Positions 52,042-60,757 of a stretch of 64,000 bases of DNA are shown piece after piece. The stretch's first letter is position 1. Each line of letters begins with the position of its first letter. The notes below the pieces were generated by a model. That model was not told the origin of the DNA, made no database searches, and saw only the letters and a list, made by a program, of their open reading frames with translations. The DNA comes from Chromobacterium sp. IIBBL 290-4 (GTDB taxonomy: Bacteria > Pseudomonadota > Gammaproteobacteria > Burkholderiales > Chromobacteriaceae), in assembly GCF_024207115.1 (NCBI RefSeq), contig NZ_CP100128.1, forward strand, positions 4,278,001 to 4,342,000, given 5' to 3'. The position numbers and the translations under genes were made by a program.

Positions 52042-52896
52042 TTACTTCTTCTGCTTGACGTGGTCTTCCAATTCCTTGAAGGAAGGCCGGTCGTTCGAAG
52101 TCAGCGCTTTGCGGCCGAACTCCACCGCCACTTGCGGCGCATAGCCGTTCAGGCTGGCCAGCAGCGTCACCTTGATGGTCTGGTAAACGCGGGTGCCCTC
52201 GCCCAGCTTGTGCTCCAGAATCGTCGCCAGGGGGCCGACGAAACCATAGGCCAGCAGAATACCGAGGAAGGTGCCCACCAGCGCGTGCGCGATCAGCATG
52301 CCCAGCTCGGACGGCGGCGCGCCCACCGAGGCCATGGTGTGCACCACCCCCATCACCGCGGCCACGATACCGAAGGCCGGCATGCCGTCCGCCAGGCCCT
52401 TGACGGCATTCACCGGCACCTCGCCCTCGTGATGGTGGGTTTCGATTTCCACATCCATCAGGTTTTCGATTTCAAAAGCATTGAGATTGCCGCCCACCAT
52501 CAAGCGCAGATAGTCGCAAATAAACTCGACCACATGGTGGTCGTGCATCACCGTCGGGTACTTGGAGAACACCGGGCTGGCGTCTGGATTTTCGACATCC
52601 GCCTCAACCGACATCAAGCCTTCCTTGCGGACCTTGGTCAGAATTTCAAACAACAGCGAGAAGAGATCCATATAAAAGGCCTTGCCGTAAGGACTGCCCT
52701 TGAAGACAGTCGGCAAGGCCTTGGTGGTGGCTTTCAAAGGCGCCCCGCCGTTGGCGACGATAAAGGCGCCGATGGCGGCGCCTGCGATCATGACCACTTC
52801 CAGCGGTTGCATCAGCGCGGCCAGTTCCCCCCCGGCCGCGACAAAGCCCCCCAGCACCGAAGCGAGGATGAGAATGTACCCGATTGCGACGAACAT
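52042..52896 (-). CDS. motA: flagellar stator protein MotA
   Basis: 284 residues with four membrane helices (about 1-22, 30-50, 170-190, 200-225). IAGAAIGAFIVANGG, KVRKEGLMSVEADVENP (the charged cytoplasmic loop that contacts FliG), DGMPAFGIVAAVMGVV and GTFLGILLAYGFVGP are conserved MotA blocks. With MotB it forms the proton channel that drives rotation. AGGA lies 8 bases before the ATG. No sigma-28 consensus was found upstream; a TATAAT hexamer is present near 52963-52968 on the minus strand without a good -35. Confidence 0.97.
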   Translation of the reverse strand: MFVAIGYILILASVLGGFVAAGGELAALMQPLEVVMIAGAAIGAFIVANGGAPLKATTKALPTVFKGSPYGKAFYMDLFSLLFEILTKVRKEGLMSVEADVENPDASPVFSKYPTVMHDHHVVEFICDYLRLMVGGNLNAFEIENLMDVEIETHHHEGEVPVNAVKGLADGMPAFGIVAAVMGVVHTMASVGAPPSELGMLIAHALVGTFLGILLAYGFVGPLATILEHKLGEGTRVYQTIKVTLLASLNGYAPQVAVEFGRKALTSNDRPSFKELEDHVKQKK

Positions 52897-52977
52897 GCGT
52901 CAAGTCCTGTTTTGTGTGTTGCCCAAACCGCCGAATGTGCTGCGGACAGCTTTTTTGCAATTCATTATAGGAATAAT

Positions 52978-53009
52978 AGAAAAAGCGGGTGGAATTGTAC
53001 CAACCCGCT
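52978..53009 (-). terminator. terminator of spuC
   Basis: On the minus strand AGCGGGT (53009-53003), a 12-base loop and ACCCGCT (52990-52984), then TTTTC. It separates the polyamine cluster from motA, whose promoter must lie in or after it. Confidence 0.7.
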
Positions 53010-53071
53010 ATGTCAGCTGTAAAACATGCTGTAGAGATCGACGGCTGGCCCTCAAGCCAGCATAGCCGTTG

Positions 53072-54451
53072 TCACGCCAGTCCGCGCGCCTTGAGCGTCT
53101 GCTCGAACTCCTCCAGACAGCGCGCCGCCAGCGCCAGCATCTCGTCCACCTCGGCTCGCGTCATCACCAGCGGCGGCGCGGAAACAATATGATCGCCGCA
53201 GGCGCGCATGATCAAATTATTGCGGAAGAAGATGTCGCGGCACAGGGTGCCGACCTCGCCGAAGTCCGGGAACAGCTCGCGCGCGGCCTTGTTCTTGACC
53301 AGGGTGAATGCCTGGATCATGCCGACGCCGCGCACATCGTCCACATGCTCGAAGCGGCTGAAGGTTTCGCGCCAGCGCCGCTGCATATACGGCCCGATAT
53401 CGTCCTTGACCCGCTGGACGATGCCCTCGTCGCGCAGCGCCACCACATTGGCGTGGGCGACGGCGGCGCACACCGGATGGCCGGAATAGGTGAAACCATG
53501 ATTGAAATCGCCGCCGGCGATCAGCCCTTCGGCCACGCGCTTGCCGACAAACACCGCGCCTATCGGCAGATAGCCCGATGACAGGCCCTTGGCGGTGGTG
53601 AAGATGTCGGGCTGGAAGCCCAGATGCTGATGGCCGAACCATTCGCCGGTGCGGCCGAAACCGCAGATCACTTCGTCGGCCACCAGCAGCACATCGTACT
53701 TGCGGCAGATGCGTTCGATTTCCGGCCAGTAATTGGCCGGCGGAATGATGACGCCGCCGGCGCCCTGGATGGGCTCGCCGACGAAGGCGGCCACTTTGTC
53801 GGCGCCGATCTCCAGGATTTTTTCTTCCAGCCAGCGCGCGGCCACCAGGCCGAACTCTTCCGGCGTCATGTCCTTGCCGTGTTTATACCACCACGGCTGC
53901 TCGATATGGGCCATGCCGGCGATGGGCAGATCGCCCTGCTCGTGCATATACTTCATGCCGCCCAGGCTGGCGCCGCCTATGGTGGAGCCGTGATAGCCGT
54001 TCCAGCGGCCGATCAGCGTCTTCTTCTGCGGCTTGCCTTGCACATCCCAGTAACGGCGCACCATCCGTATCATGGTGTCGACGGATTCTGAGCCGGAATT
54101 GGTGTAGAACACATGATCGAAATCAGCCGGCGTGACTTCCGCCAGCAGGCTGGACAACTCCACCACCGCCGGGTGGGTGGTCTTGAAGAAGGTGTTGTAG
54201 AACGGCAGTTCTTCCATCTGGCGCTTCGCCACTTCGGCGAAGTCCTTGCGGCCATAGCCGACATTGACGCACCACAAGCCGGCCATGCCGTCGATGATCT
54301 TGTTGCCGTCCGCGTCCCACAGATAAATCCCCTCGCCGCGCGTCATGACGCGCGCGCCTTGCTGGTTCAGCGATGCGGTATCGGTAAACGGATGCAAATG
54401 GTGGGCGGCGTCCATTTCGCGCCATTGGCTGCTGCTACGTTGCTTCTGCAT
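53072..54451 (-). CDS. spuC: putrescine--pyruvate aminotransferase, SpuC type
   Basis: 459 residues, a class III PLP aminotransferase. N-terminal HHLHPFTDTASLNQQGARVM is typical of the SpuC/omega-transaminase group; VFYTNSGSESVDTMIRMVR, VAAFVGEPIQGAGG and LLVADEVICGFGRTG surround the cofactor, and the PLP lysine is Lys288 in TTAKGLSSGYLP. These enzymes transfer amino groups from putrescine (or its glutamylated form) to pyruvate, giving alanine. It lies 126 bases after puuA on the same strand and ends in a terminator. Pyruvate use matches the alanine dehydrogenase gene upstream. Confidence 0.92.
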   Translation of the reverse strand: MQKQRSSSQWREMDAAHHLHPFTDTASLNQQGARVMTRGEGIYLWDADGNKIIDGMAGLWCVNVGYGRKDFAEVAKRQMEELPFYNTFFKTTHPAVVELSSLLAEVTPADFDHVFYTNSGSESVDTMIRMVRRYWDVQGKPQKKTLIGRWNGYHGSTIGGASLGGMKYMHEQGDLPIAGMAHIEQPWWYKHGKDMTPEEFGLVAARWLEEKILEIGADKVAAFVGEPIQGAGGVIIPPANYWPEIERICRKYDVLLVADEVICGFGRTGEWFGHQHLGFQPDIFTTAKGLSSGYLPIGAVFVGKRVAEGLIAGGDFNHGFTYSGHPVCAAVAHANVVALRDEGIVQRVKDDIGPYMQRRWRETFSRFEHVDDVRGVGMIQAFTLVKNKAARELFPDFGEVGTLCRDIFFRNNLIMRACGDHIVSAPPLVMTRAEVDEMLALAARCLEEFEQTLKARGLA

Positions 54452-54577
54452 GACAATCCTTCCAGTTTTCTCCGACGGGGCGGACCGCTTGCCCGCCCCT
54501 CCTGCGCCTGCGGCGTCTTGCTATTCGAATATCCTGTCTGCTCCAGCCATTCTAACCGGATGAATCCCTTTGGCGCA

Positions 54578-55912
54578 TCACACGTGAAGCAGCAGGAACT
54601 TGCGCTCCCACGGGCTGATCACGCGGAAATACTCGGAAAACTCCTTTTCCTTCATCGCCACATACATCGTCAGAAAGCGCGGACCCAGCACCTCGGCGAT
54701 TTCGCTGCAAGCGGCCAGCCGCTGCAAAGACTCTTCCGAGCTATTGGGAAATTGATACGGCAGCTCATAGGCGTCAGTCTGCCTCGGCTCCGAGGGCTTG
54801 AGCCGGTTCTTCATGCCCAGATAACCGCAGGCCAAGGTGGCGGCGATGGCGATGTAGGGATTGACGTCCACGCCCGGCACCCGGTTTTCCACCCGCCGCG
54901 CGGCCGGCGACGAGTGCGGGATGCGCAGACCGACAGTGCGGTTGTCGTAACCCCATTCGACATTGGTCGGCGCCGCGGTATAGCGAGACAAACGACGGAA
55001 TGAGTTCACGTAGGGCGCGAACAAGGGCATGGTCTGCGGAATGTATTTCTGCAAACCGGCGATGAAGTGGAAAAAACAGTCGGACGGGCTGCCGTCCTCG
55101 TTGGTGAACACATTGCGGCCGGTCTGCTTGTCCACCAGGCTTTGATGGATGTGCATGGCGCTGCCGGGCTCGTTTTCCATAGGCTTGGCCATGAAGGTGG
55201 CGTACATATTGTGGCGAAACGCCGCCTCGCGCACCGTGCGCTTGAACAGGAACACCTGGTCGGCCAGCTCCAGCGGATTGCCGTGCAGGAAGTTGATTTC
55301 CATCTGCGCGGTGCCGATCTCGTGGATCAGCGTATCCACTTCCAGGTTCTGCGCGTGGCAGTAGTCGTAGATGTCCTCGAACAGCGGATCGAACTCGTTG
55401 ACCGCGTCGATGGAATAGGAGCGACGGCCAAACTCCGCCCGGCCGGTGCGGCCGATAGGCGCGGCCAATGGAATGTCGGGATCGGGATTGGGAGACAGCA
55501 GGTAGAACTCCATCTCCGGCGCCAGCACCGGCTCCAGGCCCAGCTCGTCATACAGGCCCAGCACCCGCTTGAGCACATTGCGCGGCGCCACGTCCACCGG
55601 GCTGCCGTCGGCGCGGAAGCAGTCGTAGATCAGCTGCGCCGTCGGGTCCACCGCCCATGGCACATAGCGCAGCGTGTTCGGATCCGGTTCCAGCACCATG
55701 TCGGGATCGGTCAGATCCAGCAGGCTGTCGTCGGGATAATCGCCGGTCACGGTCTGGATCAGCACCGCTTCCGGCAGGCGCATTTCCGGGTCGGACACGA
55801 ACTTGTCCTTGGGCACGATCTTGCCGCGGGCGATGCCGGTCATATCCGGCACGATGCATTCGACTTCGGTAATGCGGTGCTCTCGCAACCACTCGTTGAT
55901 CTGGTGATTCAT
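54578..55912 (-). CDS. puuA: gamma-glutamylpolyamine synthetase (glutamine synthetase family)
   Basis: 444 residues. Glutamine-synthetase fold with EMEFYLLSPNPDPDIP, GTAQMEINFLHGNP, MAKPMENEPGSAMHIHQSLV and NVEWGYDNRTVGLRIPHSS, which is the PuuA/SpuI pattern; true GlnA has other loop sequences and an adenylylation tyrosine. It couples glutamate to putrescine with ATP, the committing step of the glutamylated polyamine pathway. In Pseudomonas such genes are called spuI or pauA. The start ATG at 55912 has AGGAAG upstream. It is separated from puuD by a terminator. Confidence 0.93.
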   Translation of the reverse strand: MNHQINEWLREHRITEVECIVPDMTGIARGKIVPKDKFVSDPEMRLPEAVLIQTVTGDYPDDSLLDLTDPDMVLEPDPNTLRYVPWAVDPTAQLIYDCFRADGSPVDVAPRNVLKRVLGLYDELGLEPVLAPEMEFYLLSPNPDPDIPLAAPIGRTGRAEFGRRSYSIDAVNEFDPLFEDIYDYCHAQNLEVDTLIHEIGTAQMEINFLHGNPLELADQVFLFKRTVREAAFRHNMYATFMAKPMENEPGSAMHIHQSLVDKQTGRNVFTNEDGSPSDCFFHFIAGLQKYIPQTMPLFAPYVNSFRRLSRYTAAPTNVEWGYDNRTVGLRIPHSSPAARRVENRVPGVDVNPYIAIAATLACGYLGMKNRLKPSEPRQTDAYELPYQFPNSSEESLQRLAACSEIAEVLGPRFLTMYVAMKEKEFSEYFRVISPWERKFLLLHV

Positions 55913-55983
55913 AACGCTTCCTCTGTAGTCTCCCCGGCCGCTGGCTGCGGCTCTGGATCGGGAGGTGCTTCTTTATGAGTCAT

Positions 55984-56015
55984 CAAAATCCGCGCCGGGT
56001 TCACCGGCCGGCGCG
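55984..56015 (-). terminator. terminator behind puuD
   Basis: On the minus strand CGCGCCGG (56015-56008), a 9-base loop and CCGGCGCG (55998-55991), then GATTTTG. It splits ald-puuD from puuA-spuC. Confidence 0.7.
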
Positions 56016-56022
56016 TTTTGCT

Positions 56023-56781
56023 TCAGGACTGTCTGGCGGCCCTCCTGGCTCGGCAGGCGTCGCCGAAGGCCTGAAAGATGGCCTGCGACGCCGGGTTCTC
56101 CCAAAAACGCCACTCCGGGTGCCACTGCACCGCGAAGGCGAAGTTTTTCGCGTCGCGCACCCGGTAAGCCTCCACCAGGCCATCCTCTGCATGCGCCTCC
56201 GCCGTCAATGGCGGAGCCAGCCGTTTGATGCCCTGCTGGTGCAAGGAATTGACCTGGAGCGAACGCTGCCCCGTCCAAGCCGCCAGCAGGCCGCCGTCGA
56301 TCAGATTGACCGGATGCGATGGCGCGTACATCTCGGCCACGTCTTCGCTTTCCGGCTCGCGGTGGTCATGCAGGCCCGGCTGCTCCTGGACATGCTGATG
56401 CAGCTCGCCGCCCAGGGCCACGTTGATTTCCTGAAAACCCCTGCAAATACCCAGCAGCGGCACGCCGGCTTCCAAAGCCAGCCGGATCAGCGGCAAGGTG
56501 GTGGCGTCGCGCTGCGGATCGTGCAAGGTGCCCTCCCGGCTGCCTGGGCCGCCATAGTGGCGCGGCTCGACATTGGAGGGCGAACCGGGCAGCAGCAGGC
56601 CATCCAGCATGGACAAAGTGGCCCGCAGCAAAGCCTCGTCGCCCAGGGAAGGGATCAACAGCGGCAAGCCGCCCGCCCCTTGCGCCGCCGCCACGATGTA
56701 TTTGTCGCCTACCGCGTGGAAGGGCAGCGCGCCCACCATTTTCACATCGCAAGGAATGCCGATGATTGCTTGCTGCGTCAC
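56023..56781 (-). CDS. puuD: gamma-glutamyl-GABA hydrolase
   Basis: 252 residues, class I glutamine-amidotransferase-like peptidase C26. The nucleophile Cys113 is in LLGICRGFQEINVALGG and the dyad His222/Glu224 in FAVQWHPEWRF; VLLP-type oxyanion block appears as DGLLLPGSPSNVEPRHYG. It releases GABA from gamma-glutamyl-GABA, the last step of the glutamylated putrescine pathway. It follows ald after 18 bases, suggesting co-transcription. Confidence 0.93.
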   Translation of the reverse strand: MTQQAIIGIPCDVKMVGALPFHAVGDKYIVAAAQGAGGLPLLIPSLGDEALLRATLSMLDGLLLPGSPSNVEPRHYGGPGSREGTLHDPQRDATTLPLIRLALEAGVPLLGICRGFQEINVALGGELHQHVQEQPGLHDHREPESEDVAEMYAPSHPVNLIDGGLLAAWTGQRSLQVNSLHQQGIKRLAPPLTAEAHAEDGLVEAYRVRDAKNFAFAVQWHPEWRFWENPASQAIFQAFGDACRARRAARQS

Positions 56782-56799
56782 ACCATTCTCCTCAGGGGT

Positions 56800-57924
56800 T
56801 CAGCCGGCCGCCTTGATGGCCTCGACCGGATCGACAAAGCTGTAACGCAAATCCTGTGCCACCGCCTGATAAGTGACGCGGCCTCGACAGATATTCAAGC
56901 CATTGCGCAGATGCGCGTTGTCGAGCAGCGCCTGGCGCCAGCCCTTGTTGGCCAGTTCCAGCGTATAGGGCAGCGTCGCGTTGGTCAGCGCCTGGGTGGA
57001 GGTGCGCGCCACGCCGCCCGGCATATTGGCCACGCAGTAATGGACGATGCCGTCGACGGTATAAATGGGGTCTTGATGCGTGGTGGCGCGGCTGGTTTCG
57101 AAACAGCCGCCCTGATCGATGGCCACATCCACCAGCACCGCGCCGGGCTTCATGGTTTTCAGCATGGCGCGCGTCACCAGCTTGGGCGCGGCCGCGCCGG
57201 GAATCAGCACCGCGCCTATCACCATGTCGGCGTCGCGTAGGCTTTCATCGATATTGGCGCCGTTGGACATCAGGGTTTTGATGCGGCCGCCGAACACCAT
57301 GTCGATTTCCTTCAGCCGGGTCAGCGACTTGTCCAGTATGGTGACATCGGCGCCGGTGCCCATCGCCATCCGCGCGGCATTCAGGCCGACTACGCCGCCG
57401 CCTATCACCACCACTTTGGCCGGGGCCACGCCGGGCACGCCGCCCAGCAGCACGCCGCGCCCGCCCTGGGCTTTTTCCAGCGCGTGCGCGCCGGCCTGGA
57501 TCGCCATCCGCCCCGCCACCTCGGACATCGGCGCGAGCAAGGGCAGGCCGCCGCGCTCGTCGGTGACAGTCTCATAGGCGATGGCGACGGCGTCGGACTC
57601 GATCAACAGCTTGGTCTGCTCCGGGTCCGGCGCCAGGTGCAGATAGGTGAACAATACCTGGCCCGGCCGCAGCATCCGGCACTCCACCGGCTGCGGCTCC
57701 TTGACCTTGACTATCATCTCGGCGCGCTCGAACACCTCGTCGGCCGAGGACGCGATGGTGGCGCCGGCCTGGATGTACTGCTCGTCGGTAAATCCTATGG
57801 CCAAGCCCGCGTGGGTCTGCACCAGCACCTTGTGCCCGTGAGCGGTCAGCTCGCGGACGCCGGACGGGGTCAGACCCACCCGGTACTCATGGTTTTTGAT
57901 TTCCTTCGGAACGCCAATCAACAT
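56800..57924 (-). CDS. ald: alanine dehydrogenase
   Basis: 374 residues from the ATG at 57924 ([20 protein letters not shown]), chosen because GGAGG is 5 bases upstream; an in-frame ATG 12 bases earlier lies before that site. Family landmarks: VKVKEPQ (substrate lysine), [13 protein letters not shown] (His), [23 protein letters not shown] (NAD fold) and [20 protein letters not shown]. It interconverts alanine with pyruvate and ammonia. Its place in a putrescine cluster next to a pyruvate-dependent transaminase suggests recycling of alanine to pyruvate. It is divergent from puuR across a 212-bp gap. Confidence 0.95.
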   Translation of the reverse strand: MLIGVPKEIKNHEYRVGLTPSGVRELTAHGHKVLVQTHAGLAIGFTDEQYIQAGATIASSADEVFERAEMIVKVKEPQPVECRMLRPGQVLFTYLHLAPDPEQTKLLIESDAVAIAYETVTDERGGLPLLAPMSEVAGRMAIQAGAHALEKAQGGRGVLLGGVPGVAPAKVVVIGGGVVGLNAARMAMGTGADVTILDKSLTRLKEIDMVFGGRIKTLMSNGANIDESLRDADMVIGAVLIPGAAAPKLVTRAMLKTMKPGAVLVDVAIDQGGCFETSRATTHQDPIYTVDGIVHYCVANMPGGVARTSTQALTNATLPYTLELANKGWRQALLDNAHLRNGLNICRGRVTYQAVAQDLRYSFVDPVEAIKAAG

Positions 57925-58136
57925 CGTCGCCTCCATCTGGTTTTGTTCATGGGCAGGCTAACCACAACCGTTTAAGAAAATTCACATACCGCTTGCCCCG
58001 ATGAGTTGATTCTGACTATAAACCTTCATCCTTGCAAAGATATTCGTTTTTGCGACGCAGCAAGCACATTTACCCAAGCCCGAGCTACAATGGCCGTAAT
58101 GTCTAAAATTATTAACATACGGATGGAACAAAGGAT

Positions 58137-58682
58137 ATGGACGTCGGGGCGCGATTGAGAATGGTCAGGACCAAACTCGGCCTGTCGCAGCGGGAGCTGG
58201 CCAAGCGGGCCGGCGTCACCAACGGCACCATTTCGCTGATCGAGCAAAATCGGGTAAGCCCTTCGGTCAGTTCCCTCAAGAAGGTGCTGGAAGGCTTGCC
58301 GATAACCCTGGCAGAATTCTTTACCTTTGATGCGGAACCCTCGCCGCCCAAAGCCTTCTATCAAGCAGACGAGCTGCCCAATCTGGGTAATGAGGACATT
58401 CAGCTGCGCCTGGTCGGCACCAGCCACGACAACCGCCACATCGCCATCCTGCGCGAGCACTACCAGCCCGGCGCGGACACCGGCCCCGACATGCTGGTGC
58501 ACGAGGGCCAGGAAGGCGGCGTGGTGATCAAGGGGCAGATCGAGGTCACGGTGGGCGGCGAGTGCCAGGTCTTGGGCCCGGGCGACGCGTATTACTTCGA
58601 CAGCAAGCAGCCGCACCGCTTCCGCAATGTCGGCGACGGCATTTGCGAGGTGGTCAGCGCCAGCTCGCCGCCGACTTTCTAA
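58137..58682 (+). CDS. puuR: HTH-cupin transcriptional regulator, PuuR type
   Basis: 181 residues. N-terminal HTH_3 domain (about 5-60, RLRMVRTKLGLSQRELAKRAGVTNGTISLIEQNRVSPSVSSL) and a C-terminal cupin (about 105-178, GGVVIKGQIEVTVGGECQVLGPGDAYYFDSKQPHRFRN). PuuR of E. coli represses putrescine degradation genes and is relieved by putrescine. Its place between ald-puuD (minus) and puuC (plus) fits the same role. AAAGGA is very close to the ATG at 58137, so initiation may be inefficient. VOC and puuC follow on the same strand. Confidence 0.9.
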   Translation: MDVGARLRMVRTKLGLSQRELAKRAGVTNGTISLIEQNRVSPSVSSLKKVLEGLPITLAEFFTFDAEPSPPKAFYQADELPNLGNEDIQLRLVGTSHDNRHIAILREHYQPGADTGPDMLVHEGQEGGVVIKGQIEVTVGGECQVLGPGDAYYFDSKQPHRFRNVGDGICEVVSASSPPTF

Positions 58683-58696
58683 ACAGGAGAACCTGG

Positions 58697-59089
58697 GTGA
58701 AGCTGGCTTACACCATCGTTTATGTGCCGGATGTGCCGGCATCGTTGTGCTTCTACGAAGCCGCCTTCGGTTTCAAACGGAAATTCCTGCACGAATCCGG
58801 AACCTACGGCGAACTGGATACCGGCGAGACCACGCTGTCCTTCGCCCAGCACGAGCTGGCCGCCGGCAATCTGCCGAATGGCCATGTCCGCGCCAGCGAA
58901 TCCCCCGCGCCGCTGGGCATGGAAATCGGATTGACGACGGACGATGTCGAGGCCGCGCATGCCAAAGCGCTGGCCTACGGCGCCGCCGAGTTGTCCCCGC
59001 CCAAGCAGAAACCCTGGGGGCAGACCGTATCCTATGTGCGCGCGCCGGACGGCGCGCTGATCGAACTATGCAGCCCCGTTTCAGCCTGA
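58697..59089 (+). CDS. VOC-family protein in the polyamine cluster
   Basis: 130 residues from a GTG at 58697 with AGGAGA 6 bases upstream; only 14 bases separate it from puuR. Two VOC half-motifs: KLAYTIVYVPDVPASLCFYEAAFGFKRK and the later LGMEIGLTTDDVEAAHAKAL and WGQTVSYVRAPDGALIELCSP. The fold houses glyoxalases, dioxygenases and resistance proteins; the substrate is unknown. Sitting between puuR and puuC, it may remove a reactive carbonyl side product of polyamine oxidation, which is only an idea. Confidence 0.85.
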   Translation: MKLAYTIVYVPDVPASLCFYEAAFGFKRKFLHESGTYGELDTGETTLSFAQHELAAGNLPNGHVRASESPAPLGMEIGLTTDDVEAAHAKALAYGAAELSPPKQKPWGQTVSYVRAPDGALIELCSPVSA

Positions 59090-59133
59090 AAGCTTAGTCA
59101 GCTCATATAACGCCTATTTACGAGGAGAGCCGC

Positions 59134-60621
59134 ATGACCCGCAGTCACTCAGAATGGAAGCAATTAGCAGCTGAACTCAAAATCGAAGGCCGCGCCTTCA
59201 TCGCCGGCGAATATCAAGACGCTGCCGACGGCAAGCGCTTCGATTGCGTCAATCCCGCCAACGGCCTCAAGCTGGCCGACATCGCCCATTGCGGCGAAAA
59301 AGACGTGGAAACCGCAGTCAAGGCCGCCCGCCGCGCTTTCGAATCCGGCATCTGGTCCGAGCTCGCGCCGGTGAAGCGCGCGGCCATCCTCAAGCGCTTC
59401 GCCGCGCTGATCCGCGAACACGCTGACGAGTTGTCGCTACTGGAAACGCTGGACGCAGGCAAGCCCATCGGCGACACCAGCTCGGTAGACGTGCCGAACG
59501 CCGCCTACTGCGTGGAATGGTTCGCCGAAGCCATAGACAAAATCGGCGGCGAAGTCGCGCCAGCCGATCCCAAGCTATTAGGCCTGATCACGCGCGAACC
59601 GGTAGGCGTGGTGGCCGCCGTGGTGCCGTGGAACTTCCCCATTCTGATGGCCAGCTGGAAATTCGGCCCGGCGCTGGCCGCCGGCAACGCCGTCATCGTC
59701 AAACCGTCTGAAAAATCGCCGCTGACCGCCATTCGCGTCGCGGGGCTGGCCAAGCAAGCCGGCATTCCCGACGGCATTTTCCAGGTGCTGCCGGGCGCGG
59801 GCGACGTCGGCAAGCTGCTGGCGCTGCACATGGATGTGGACTGCGTGGCCTTCACCGGCTCCACCGCGGTGGGCAAGCTGATCGCAGGCTATGCCGCGCA
59901 ATCCAATCTGAAGCGGGTATGGCTGGAGCTGGGCGGCAAGTCCCCCAACATCATTCTGGCGGACTGCCCGGACATTGAGCGCGCAGCCAACGCCGCTGCC
60001 GGCGCCATCTATTACAATATGGGCGAAATGTGCACGGCCGGCTCTCGCGTGCTGGTGCACCGCGACGTCAAGGCGCGATTCCTGGAAGCCTTCAAGAAAG
60101 CCGCGGAAACCTATTACCCCGGCGACCCGCTGGACCCTGCCACCTCCATGGGCGCCATCGTCGACGGCATCCAACACCGCAAAGTGCTGGGTTATATCGA
60201 CAAGGGCTTGAGCGAAGGCGCCAAGCTGTTGTTTGGCGGCAAGGCCGCGCATGCCGATGTCGGTCTGTTCATCGAGCCCACCGCCTTCGACTGCCCGCGC
60301 CCGGACCTGACCATCTGCCGCGAGGAAATCTTCGGCCCGGTGCTGTCCATCATCACCTTCGACGATGTGGAAGACGCGATCCGCATCGCCAACGACACCG
60401 AGTACGGCTTGGGAGCCGCAGTATGGACCGCCGATGTCTCCACCGCGCACAAGGTGTCGCGCCGCTTGCGCGCCGGCACGGTATGGGTGAACTGCTATGA
60501 AGAGGGAAATGACATGAACTTCCCCTTCGGCGGCTTCAAGCAGTCCGGCAACGGCCGCGACAAATCGCTGCACGCGCTGGAAAAATACACTGAGCTGAAA
60601 AGCACCCTGATCAAGCTGTAA
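59134..60621 (+). CDS. puuC: gamma-glutamyl-gamma-aminobutyraldehyde dehydrogenase
   Basis: 495 residues. NAD(P)-dependent aldehyde dehydrogenase with VVPWNFPILMASWKFGPALAAGN, Glu265 in WLELGGKSPNII and the nucleophile Cys300 in YYNMGEMCTAGSR. N-terminal QLAAELKIEGRAFIAGEYQDAADG matches the PuuC/KauB type rather than betaine aldehyde dehydrogenases. It oxidises the aldehyde made by the transaminase to gamma-glutamyl-GABA. The start follows GAGGAGAGCCGC then ATG. A strong terminator follows the stop. Confidence 0.93.
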   Translation: MTRSHSEWKQLAAELKIEGRAFIAGEYQDAADGKRFDCVNPANGLKLADIAHCGEKDVETAVKAARRAFESGIWSELAPVKRAAILKRFAALIREHADELSLLETLDAGKPIGDTSSVDVPNAAYCVEWFAEAIDKIGGEVAPADPKLLGLITREPVGVVAAVVPWNFPILMASWKFGPALAAGNAVIVKPSEKSPLTAIRVAGLAKQAGIPDGIFQVLPGAGDVGKLLALHMDVDCVAFTGSTAVGKLIAGYAAQSNLKRVWLELGGKSPNIILADCPDIERAANAAAGAIYYNMGEMCTAGSRVLVHRDVKARFLEAFKKAAETYYPGDPLDPATSMGAIVDGIQHRKVLGYIDKGLSEGAKLLFGGKAAHADVGLFIEPTAFDCPRPDLTICREEIFGPVLSIITFDDVEDAIRIANDTEYGLGAAVWTADVSTAHKVSRRLRAGTVWVNCYEEGNDMNFPFGGFKQSGNGRDKSLHALEKYTELKSTLIKL

Positions 60622-60638
60622 GTCTTCTTCATAGGCCG

Positions 60639-60670
60639 GCCGCGCATGAGACATCGTGCGCGGCTTTTTT
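60639..60670 (+). terminator. terminator of the puuR-VOC-puuC unit
   Basis: GCCGCGCA (60639-60646), 10-base loop, TGCGCGGC (60657-60664) and TTTTTT (60665-60670). Confidence 0.9.
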
Positions 60671-60704
60671 GTTTTGCCCAAGCACAAAAATGCCTTGCCC
60701 ACAA

Positions 60705-60720
60705 TATCAGTACACTGATA
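60705..60720. promoter_or_regulatory. palindromic operator, copy 1
   Basis: TATCAGTACACTGATA, perfect 7-bp arms around AC. Aligned with copy 2 it gives TRTCAGYACACTGAYA. Confidence 0.65.
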
Positions 60721-60723
60721 AAG

Positions 60724-60739
60724 TGTCAGCACACTGACA
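60724..60739. promoter_or_regulatory. palindromic operator, copy 2
   Basis: TGTCAGCACACTGACA, perfect 6-bp arms around CACA, three bases after copy 1 (19 bases centre to centre). Compared with copy 1, changes in both arms are compensating, so the symmetry is kept. It overlaps a CATAAT hexamer (60738-60743) usable as a -10 for the GNAT gene. Confidence 0.65.
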
Positions 60740-60757
60740 TAATGAAAGCCATACCCC

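Noticed and set aside
54477..54499. Hairpin GGGGCGG/CCGCCCC between puuA and spuC as a terminator
   Set aside because: No T-run follows on the minus strand, and puuA and spuC fit one transcript.
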